The notes beneath the pieces are model-generated. The model saw nothing but the letters and a program-made list of their open reading frames with translations. It had not been told where the DNA came from and made no database searches. From Acanthochromis polyacanthus (Eukaryota > Chordata > Actinopteri > Pomacentridae), in contig NC_067119.1 in NCBI RefSeq assembly GCF_021347895.1, positions 3,794,534 to 3,858,533 on the forward strand: a stretch of DNA of 64,000 nt. The letters are read 5' to 3'. The position numbers and the translations under genes were made by a program. Shown here one piece after another: positions 28,144-39,000 of the stretch. How positions within the stretch are numbered: the first letter of the stretch is position 1; each line of letters starts with the position of its first letter.

Positions 28144-31100
28144 TCAGCTGGCCAGTAAAGACTCTCCAAACACGTTTCCGTAGGAGGTTTTCAGGAAGTG
28201 GACGTAGTTCTGCAGGCTGCGGTTGGTGGAGTCGGATTGTTCCAGACGTTCTTTCATGTTCTGTAGCTGACTCTGGAAACGACGCTCCATCTAGGAGACA
28301 GAAACAAACCGGACTCGTTCAGTGATTCTCTATCCGGTAAAGCTAGCAGAAGCAAACGTTCTCACCGACCTCCTCTTTGTTTCGCTGCACTTGGCTCAGT
28401 TCTGTTCTGGCTCGGCTCAGCTGACTCTGCAGGTCCAACGCCTTCGACTGGGACGCTTTCTCCTTGACCAGAACCCTCTGAATGCTGCTGTCCACCTGCA
28501 CATTAAAGTTTGGTTAAATCAGGAGAAAACTGAGTCAAAAACTGTCAAAAAGTGTGTTTGTTTTGAACTTTTAAGATAGATAATCTTTTATTTCTCCCCA
28601 CGCCAGGGGAAATTCACATTGTTCCAGCAGCTTATGTTGCAGAGTAATAATAATAAAATAGTAGTAATAATATTTACAATGTTTTAATGACAGCTTCAAT
28701 TTTATTTTCAGATTTCATCTCACTATAATCAGTAATTATTCGATCCATTTGTCCGATGCTAAAGGTTCTGAATCAGTGACATGATGAGAAATAGCGGTTA
28801 AAATTTCAAGTTTTTACCTTTAGTAGTTCCTCAGATATTGTTGTTCAAACAGCATCAAATGTCAAAGGTGAGCAGGTGGATTTTTAAAAACTTTACATCA
28901 GAAAATATGGTTATAGCTCATGGTAAAAAAAAAAGATCTCTCAGATGTTAATTATGAAAAAATGCATGTTTTTTTAAAATGAAATTGTTATTTTTTGGTA
29001 TTTTGTAGTAATTCTTTGGAACCTCAGCTACCAGAATATGAACATTTTTTAAATACATTCTATTTTTGATCTTTTGCGCACTGATCCCATATTTTCAACC
29101 ACTAAGAATAATAAAAGAGGAACTAATTCAAAAGGAGGTGAATTGTGTTGACATAAACTAAAAGATTCATTTAGCTTGACTCTACATTTCCCCTGGTAAT
29201 CCACTGTTCTTTTTTATGGTATTAAACGGCCAGAATAAGCTCATTTTAGGCTTTTTATGTTGATAAAAGGGGCTGGGTGAGTAGCAAGGACTCCAACATG
29301 CATAAAGTTGTGTAAATAATTAAAAGTGACAACATTCAGGTGGAAGTTGTGACGTTTTGTTTAATTCTGAGGCCTCCGTAGACGCTGACAGGAAGTCAAA
29401 TTCAGTGACGTCCTGTTTCCAGACCTGTCTCTGAGCGTCGTCCAGCGCCTGGTGCAGCTGTCTGGACACCACGCTGCACTCTCGAGTCTTTTCCTCCAGC
29501 TGCTGCTGAACGCTTCGAACGTCGGCTTCCTTCAGAGTCAGAGTCTGAATCGTCTCCTTGTTTTCTGCCTTCAGGTCCTCCAGCCTCCTGGAACGTCAAA
29601 CAAATCAACAACCAGAGCTCATTAAGGACAGAGTCAGAGTCCACATCTGGCAGAAAAAACATGTATAAAGTATCTTATTCCATTTCAAATCAACAAACTT
29701 TTAGTCTTTAGTCTAATTTTTTTTTTATCTGTTTTCACTTTGACATAAGAGTCTTTTTTGGTAAATTCTTGCAAAAAACTTCAAGAAAAATTCACCATAA
29801 TTCAGTGTTAAAATCAACAAATTTTCAAGGAGGAGGGGTATATTTTTCTGTTTTTATTTGCTGCTGACTTGTTGGAGTTTTTCAGGTTTTTATCATCAAT
29901 ATTTCCTCAGATATTGTCGCTCAACCATCTCTTTATTTCCTGCCTTCGGGTTGTACATTCTGCTAAACCAACACCCAAATCAACCACAAAAATGTTGGCT
30001 TCTGTCTGAAAAAAGCGACCAGTCTTCAGTAGAAGCCGCTCAGGAAGCGTGTGTTCGTCTTGTTACCTCTCTAAGTTGTGGATTTTCTCCTTGAGAACGT
30101 TGTTTTCCTCCAGCAGCAGCAGGTTCCTCTGCTGGAACGTCTCCAGCTGAGCTCCCTGTTGTTCCACCTGTGGAGGAAACACCGTTAACCTGACATAAAT
30201 ACACAGAATTATCCCGCTAATCTTCATCAATAACCTTTAATTTCATCTGAAACAGCCAGTCTGAGAGACCAGGACAGAGAATTTAAAGACTAACCAAACC
30301 AAATCAGCTTTATTCACTTCAATATCAACTGTAGCAGTCAGTCAGGAAACAACAACAACGTGTGAAAAACAAACAAGACAGGATAAAAACGTTCAAGTTA
30401 AAGACAGAAATTTAGCAAATTTGTGAGCATTGTCCACTTCTAATAAAAGAAAACACATGAAAATGTTGGTTTTGTTTGATGCTCCTGGAATCAGTTAATT
30501 GGAGAAATATCTGGACACCCTGATTCCTTGGCGCTGCATTTATTTTACTGCTCTATTTTCTTTTCTGAGCAACATCTGGCACCAAAATTTCCTTCAGGGT
30601 TTAACCCTCCTGTTGTCCTCATTTAAAGGCACAAAAAAAGCTTCCTTGTCTGAAAAAGAAACAAAAATTCAGCAAAAAAATGCCCAAATTTCTGAAAATT
30701 TGCAAAAAATTTCAGAAAAAATCCAATAATTCCTTAAAAGTTTATCTTAAAAGTTTTATTTAAAAAAATCACCCAAATGTGGCAAGAAAATTCTTGTAAA
30801 TATTTTCAAATAAGTAAAAATCTTCCCAAAAAAATCCTAAAAATATCTAAAATTATTACATATTTATCAATAAAACGTCCAATATTTTCTTTATGAACAT
30901 TCACATAAAAATCAACCAAAATCCAGCAAATCTTTCCACCAAAAAATGTCCAAAGATTTCTCAAAAATGTTGAAAATGTGGACAACAGAAGTTTCACTGT
31001 AAAAATCTGTTTTTTTTTTCCACAATTTCAAACTTTAAAACAGGTCCATTTTGACCCGCAAGACAACATGAGTGTTAAGAACACGGCTGATTTTTTCTGA

Positions 31101-32988
31101 ATGTTTTTAAAGAAAATACTAGAAGTTTTACTGATATAAATGTAATCACTTTAGATATTTTTAAGATTTTTTTATAAGATTTTTACTCATTTTTAAAAAA
31201 TATTTACAAGAAAACTTCAGATAAACTTTTAAGGAATTATTGGAATTTTCTTCCTGAAGGTTTTGCAAATTTTCAGAAATTTGGGGATTTTTTTCTGAAT
31301 TTTTTTTTTTTTTCAGACAAGGAAACAATATTTTCTTGGTGCCCGTAAACGAGGACAACAGGAGGGTTAAGAAACATTTGTAACATTTCTTTTTCCTTTT
31401 TTTCCATCAAAAAACATTCAAAGATTTATCAGAAATGTTGAAAATGTGGACATCAGAAGTTTCACTGTGAAAAAGTATTTTTTTCTCCACATTTTCAAAC
31501 TTTAAAACGGGTTAGATGACATATGTGATCCCTATCTCTACTCAGACTTTCTCCTCCACAGTTTCTCCACCTTCAGTCCTGTACCTTGTGTCTGACTTCA
31601 GATAGAGCGGCGCTGTTCTCCAGGTTCCTCCTCTGGTGTCCGTCCGCCTCCTGCTGGACGTCTCTCAGCTGCTGCTCGCTCCTCCTCAGTCGGTCCGGCA
31701 GCGTCTCCAGCTCTCTGATCCGACCCAGCAGCTCCCTCCTCAGCTGCTCCTTCTCCCTCTCCAGGCTCACCTTCAGCTCCCGGGCCTCCTTCTGGGCCAC
31801 CTCCAGCTTCAGGCAGGACTCCTCGGATTCAGTACGAGCCTGCTGGACCTGCGGACAGAAGCTCTGGTGATGCCTCAGCTACACGTTTAGATCATCACAA
31901 ACCATCTGTATTCATTTCAATCTTCCACTAGAAATAAAAGAAATCAGATTTTTTTGAGTGATTTGAGCATAGAGACTCTTTAACACCGTTTTTAAACCTT
32001 AGTTTTCAAAGTCAGAGTCTAAATTCTGCAGAGAAAACACACGCTTTACAAAAAAACACATCCTCTGTTGTCAAGTTTTGACGTTAAACATCATTTATTT
32101 GCACTTTTATGTGCACATGGTGAAGTGAGAGCGTGTCGGTACCTTCTTCTGGTACTTCTCCACCAGGTTTTCATACTTTCTGATGGATGATTTTAGCTGT
32201 CGAGCTTCAGAGTGGAGCCCTCTGAGTTTCTCCTCGCAGGACGTCACATCGCCCTAAAATTAGGTTTGCTTAGCGAAATACTTTTACTTTAGTTTACAGA
32301 AATTATGACACAGTAGAAGACATTTCAGTACATTTTCTGCAAGTTTCGTCAAGAAAATGAGCCGCAGGAGCTGCAAAGTAAATGAAATCAAACTAAGTGA
32401 GGATTCAGGAGTTGCTTCACAGCTTCATTTAAACCAGTTTTTGAAGCTGATGTTGATTTCTCTACCTTCAGTTTCTGGTTGTCCAGCTTGGTGGAGGTGT
32501 TCTCAGCGCTGAAATGATGAAGCTGATCCCTGAGCTCCTCCCTCTCCAGCCGACTCTTCTCCTCCACCGAATGAAGCTGAGAGTTCAGCTCAGTCACCTG
32601 TCTGCAGGTAAGCAAGAGAAATAACAACAGAAATAATGATACACAGAATAAATACTGGTATACGGTATAAATCCTGGAATATATAGTGAAAATTCTGGTA
32701 TATATATATAGTGAGAATCCTGGTATATAAGGTAAATCCTGATATGTAGTATTTTTTACATCCAAATTTAACTCTAAAATCAAATCTGTATCTAAATCTG
32801 AAAGAGAACTGTGACTCTTGACTCTTAAATCTGAGAAAACTTTACCCTGTATCACATCAAAGCTGCAGAAATGCTCCTGATTCATGTAGTTGTGATCGGG
32901 CTTTTTACCAGGTGTCCTCCATACCATAATAGATATTTGGTGCTACATGATCAGTTTTGTGAAGTGAAACAGTGAAGAGCTGCACTAG

Positions 32989-33065
<77 letters not shown>

Positions 33066-36000
33066 CTGACAGCCTGAGAGCAGAGCTTTCCTCCTCCAGC
33101 TGTGCTCTAGCAGCTGCTTCCTTGGTGTGACGGAGACACCAGTCACTGGATGTGGACAGAGCCTGAGACAGCTGCAGCTCCTGCAACATAAAACACACAA
33201 AACAACAGACTACTGACTCGTTTCCACATCTACACCAGAGTTTTTTACCTTTTGGTGAACAAAATATCAGAGAAAACCAATATCTATATATGCATTACCA
33301 TATTTAACGTTGATAACTGACTGTAGGACCATTTATTCTGATGTTACAGATGTATACTTTAGCTGCACATGACTTTCTTTTGCAGACGCTGACCACCGAC
33401 CTTCTCCTGGAGCTTCTCTGAGAGCTTCCTGTTGGCCTCCTCGGCTCTCTCGGCCTGCTGGGTGAGAAGAAGCAGAGTTTGCTGGTCCTGTTTCTGCTCC
33501 TCGTCCTCCTCCTGCTGCTGCCTCACAGTCTGGAGCTCCTCCTGTAGAACCTGGAGCTCCTCCTGCTGCTGCTCGTGGTTCTGCTGCATCTTCTAGCAAA
33601 ACAGAACAAAAACAGGTTTCCATACGCTGCTGTGACGGTAAAAGACGACAAGAGTGTCAAATAAGAGGAATCTGTGATAGATAATCTGCATATTTTAGGA
33701 TTTGCTGCAAGAACAGGAAGAAATACGACAACAATTACTATTAGAATAATATAAAACACTAAATAAATGTTAGAAAATACATACACTCATGATCAAAATG
33801 TTAAGACCAGTTGAAAAACTGCAATAATAATAATTGCATTTTGCTCTTTAGGATCTTAGGAAGGTTCTAAGTAAAGCTTCAAAATGCAAAAAGAAGAAAT
33901 GGGAGAGAGAGAAAAAAACATTTGAGTGAAGAATTTATTGAAAACAACAATTAAACTGATCCAAAGTTTAAGACCAGAGCTCAAAGAACCCAGAAAACCC
34001 TCAAAACAGAAACATAGGTGTCTAAAAAGGACTTGTGGATCACTTCAGTAATTGGTTTAGGTTTGATGCTTCCAGGAGGTTGGAGGAACGTCAATCAATC
34101 AATCAATCAATCAGTCAATCAATCAATCAAAATGTATTTATTTATAGAGCACTTTACCACAGTCAAGGTGACCAAAGTGCTTTCCAGTTCAAAACAAATG
34201 GAAATAAAAGCAAATTAAAAGAAAACAACAATAGAACACATAAATCAAATCAAATAAGATGCTTCATGAAGGTCATCACTGTTTTTGTGGACTTCCTTTG
34301 TCATCCACAAATGTTCTCAGTTGGATTTGGATCAGGGGAACACACAGTTGTCGTTTGTCCATTTTTTTTGTCGCTTTGTAGCTTTTTTGTCTCATTTTTT
34401 GTCTCGCTTGTGTCGTTTGTCCATTTTTTTTGTCGCTTTGTAGCTTTTTTGTCTCATTTTTTGTCTCGCTTGTGTCGTTTGTCCATTTTTTTTGTCGCTT
34501 TGTAGCTTTTTTGTCTCATTTTTTTATCTCGCTTGTGTCGTTTGTCCATTTTTTTTGTCGCTTTGTAGCTTTTTTGTCTCATTTTTTGTCTCGCTTGTGT
34601 CGTTTGTCCATTTTTTTTGTCGCTTTGTAGCTTTTTTGTCTCATTTTTTTGTCTCGCTTGTGTCGTTTGTCCATTTTTTTGTCGCTTTGTAGCTTTTTTG
34701 TCTCATTTTTTGTCTCGCTTGTGTCGTTTGTCCATTTTTTGTCTTTTTTGTTGCTTTGTAGCTTTTTGTCTCATTTTTTGTTTTGTTTCGTGCCGTTGTC
34801 CTTGTTTTGTCATTTTGATCATGCAGTAAAATAATACATCGTTCAGTTCCAGATAGCTGATACTAAATGTTGTGTTCTTTTGCAGACACTCTGTGATCTG
34901 GAAGTCGTAATGTGTAAATGATAAACTGAGGAAAAATGTTGGTGAAACTGAACTTATTTTTCTTCAGAAATTTCAGGTTGTTCATGATGTTTAGTAAAAA
35001 GATAATTCCTTAAATGTGAACATTTTTGCACTCAAAGTAAAAATGTGGAGTTGTGGTGATTTTTCTGGTCACTGGAGATCAAAGATGAGTTTGACACCCT
35101 GCTGTAGAGTCTCTTTCAGTGATTTTAATATAAATATTCCTTAAAACAAGCTAATAAATGCAGAGAACTATGAAACGCCACCACAGTGACTGACTCTGGT
35201 GATCATGTAATCACCAAAATAAGAAGAGTTTTCATCCTTTTGACGCTCGTAGCTGCGTCATACTGATAGAAACAACTGTTCCACATCTGGCGGCTCACTT
35301 TGTATGTGAGCTTGTCGTATTTTCTGATCACAGACCTGAATCTGAGCAGACAGATGGGCCTTTTCAGCCTCGGCTCGCTCCAGCTGAGACTCCAGATGGT
35401 TTCTGGTCGACTGAAGGATCCTCGAAAGCTCCTCCGTCGTCTTGGCGTTGTCCTGCAGCGACAGAAGGAAGCTGAAAGGTGTCTGAACATGTGAGAAACA
35501 GCAAGGTGTTTTCACAGGTAGAGGCCAGTCTCAAACCTTCTCAAAGTCCAAATGCTCGGTGAGCTTTAAGGCCTCTTTCTCCTTGTTGGTGAGTCTGGCC
35601 AGAAGTCTCTGCAGGAGGAGAAGAAGAAGAAGAAGAACCTCCTTCAGATGCCTGGTGCTGGTGATAAGTTCATGAGAGCAGGTGGTAAATACTCACGACG
35701 TTCTCTGCTTCACAGTCGGCCAGCCTCTTCTTTACGGCCTCTTTCTGCTCCAGCCACACCAGCCGTTCTCTCTGGAACAGTCAGCAGTGAGTTATTTCAG
35801 GCTCAGATCTGCTCTCCGTCAGTTTTCTGGAACTTTCTCCTACCTCGTGTTCGCTCCGCTCTCTGAGCAGCTCTCGGAGGCTGTGATTGGTGCTGTCAAA
35901 CATCTCCATCTTCTCCAGCAGCAACTCCCGCTGTCGTCCCAGAGAGGCGGCGTGGATTTTAGACAGACGCTTGTCCTGAAGGATAAATCAAATCAGCAAA

Positions 36001-39000
36001 ATAAGTCCTGATCCGTTCAGTCATCCTTCTGACCAGCTGTGGAGGAGCCAGGAGGAACTTGGATCATTTTAACTCATTTTTGATGTTCCTTTTATTCTCC
36101 ATTTTCTGTCTTTTGTGTCTCGTTTGTGTTGTTTTCGGTCTTAGTTTGTCCAGTTTTGGCCATTTTTATGCATCAGGGACACTTTTTCCCTCTTTTTACT
36201 CAGTTTCTGTCCCATTTTTGACCAGTTGTGTGTTTATTTTGCGGTTTTGTGTCTTTTTGTTGTCATTTTTATTGTTGTTTCTGTCAGTTTGTGTCTCTTT
36301 GTGGTCATTTTGTCTCCACATTCTGTCAATATTTAACTATTTCCATGTTTACAGCCTCACTAGACTCTTCCTCTGTACTCTGTTCATCATCAGTAGAAAG
36401 ATGTTTCACCATGCTGAGTGTATCTCCAACAACTCACTCCTCTGTTCTCTGTTTCTGAGCCATGCTGCACTTTACTCTCAGTCTAATTTTCTAAAATAAC
36501 TCCAAAAATTGGCCTAAATCTTGTCTAAAATAACTTAAAGTAACCTAAAACTTGTCCAAAGTAATGCAAAAATGTCCAAAATGACTCCAAACCTGTCTAA
36601 AGCTACTGAAGAATTGTCCAAAATAACTTTAGATGTGTTTAAAATGACTGAAATTTTATAAATAATGAAAATTTTGAGCCATTTTTCGAATCATTTTGGA
36701 GAATTTTTAGTCCAGCCTCAGACTAATCTAATAGTTTTGATGTCAACCACAATAAAACAAAGCAAAGAACAAAGACAAGCAGGCAGCTGAAGCTACTTTT
36801 ATAATTCTCACTATGACAATAACAGGAAGAATTTAAAGCTGTATGAATAATAAGCTAAACCAAATGCAACATCAAAGCTGTATCTGTTGTTTCGGATCAC
36901 AAAAAAGTAAAAGAATTGAGCCTGAGAGCCGCTAACTGTGACGACAAAACTTCCATTTCATGCAGCATTTACCTTGGTGAGGCTGTCCGTGGTTTCCCTC
37001 AGGGCTGTCAGCTGATTAGCCACAGCAACGCCGTCGATTTCTGCCTCGACCAAAGCCCTGAGGAGAACATCCGTCGCTCTGTGGTGACCCCCAGAGTCAG
37101 ACCTGTACACAGCAGAACAAAAACGAAACTAACATCCCAAACAGCAAGGTGACTTTCAGACCTCTCCTAAGTATTTCTAAAGACTAGTGAAGCTGCAACG
37201 CTTAAAGAAATACACGTCAATCATTAATTTCACTGATTAAATGGTTTGAGTGTCGTTTTTAAGGGAAAAAAAGTCAAAATTCTCTGATTCTAGCTCCTTA
37301 AATATGAATATTTTCAAGTTTCTTTCTCCGTCTGTGACAGTAAACTGGAAATATTTGAGCTCTGGACAAAACACGATATTTAAAGGATGTGATTTAGGAA
37401 ACACTGATAGTCATTTTTCAACATTTTCTGACATTTTATAGACAAAAACTAATTAAATAATCGAGAAAAAAATCTACAGAATAACGAACAATGAAAATAA
37501 TAATTAATTGCAGCTCCAGTATTGAACCAAAGAGTTGAATTTTGTTCTCTGAAAACTACTTTTTGCCGTCACGATTCAAAAACGTACGCAATAATTCTGA
37601 ACGAGCACACAGAGACGCCCTCTACCCGGCGTTAGAAAGCGATCCGACACGTCGTAAAGCCACAAGTGTGTTCTACTGAAGGCTTTATGTCCCACAGCTG
37701 TTCTACTAAACGTTACTCAAGAACAGTTAAAGCTCTGTTTCTTCACCTGCCTCGTCTTTGCAGATTTCTTCACGCACAATTTCAAAAGTCAGCGAATAAT
37801 TACAACCCAGGACAGAAGGCCTTACTTATAAATGTCATAAATTACCGGTATCTGCTGAAACTCTCTTCGTCTGCTTTTGGACGCTGACAGCATCACTAAA
37901 CAAGACGTCTCCAGAACGTAACCTTAAGTTATTTTGAACGCCGTGTTTTGACGGGTTTCCTTTGAACGTGAGACATCGGTACCAAGCTCTTGTTATTTCC
38001 AGGCTGCTGCTGCTGCTGAAGCGACTCTTACTTCTTTAATCGCCGGATGCTTTCCTGCTCTCTAAGTAGGACACCCAGGTTTGTAGGAGCGGCAGTGAAC
38101 TCGTCGTCGGTCTCTTCGGCATCACGCTGACGTCTGATCCCACTCTCCGACTGATGCTGCGCTCGGCTCGGCTGATCAAAAGACACAAACAGAGCATAAA
38201 ACGTATAAAATATGACTGAAATAGACCGAGGAAAGTTACAACCTGAATCCAGAGAACACGACTAAACAGCAGCATACAGATATATTGAAGGGATCCAGCT
38301 CTAACGTCTAATCTCCTAATAATAAAAGAAGTTAGTGGATATTTAATCACAGTATCGACATCCTGTACACATCTGGATCATGTTTATTTGCTTGTTAAAT
38401 GTAAATACAGTGTACAACTGAACTGACTACAGCCCTGTGTACCGTCACATTAATGTCATAAGCTTTAAAACTGTGTCACCGCTCAATAATTGCATGATTT
38501 CTAACATGACAAGTATATATAACTTGCAAATTCAGGCCTGAAAGTAGAAACCGAATGCAGCAGAAGTAAAACCACCTGTGATCACTGACACACAAGTTAG
38601 AAAAGCTGTGATGACTGAAGCTAAACTGTGATTTCCAATCAGCCTAACAGCACTAACATGGTTCTAAAATGATCTGTGAACAGCAGAATGTTCCTGTTTT
38701 TTGGCTTTATGGGCTGTGTCTATCTATGGTTCCGCATGGAAAAGAATTCAACTGGAAAATCTGACTGGGAGACTTCACAAAGATGGAAAATGATGCAGGA
38801 GAATCAACTAAAAATCACTGGAAACACAGTGGCAGCAGTAGTCAGGAGGTATAGAAAGAGTCACAGTACCACTAATCAGGGATTGTCTTCCTAAAATGAC
38901 TCCAAGGACAGTGAACTACTTTTACAATCTAGCTGTGAAAAACAGACAGCAGCTGCATCAGACTCGGCTCAGAGCTTATCAGTAGAAATGAGAGATTCTG

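Noticed and set aside
32905..33200. HTHTHT-containing minus frames
   Set aside because: Read-through of the CA repeat beyond the odf2 exon 10 donor; only residues up to the donor are coding.
34035..34829. Open frames with repeated SLCSFFVSFF
   Set aside because: Product of the 62-bp minisatellite.
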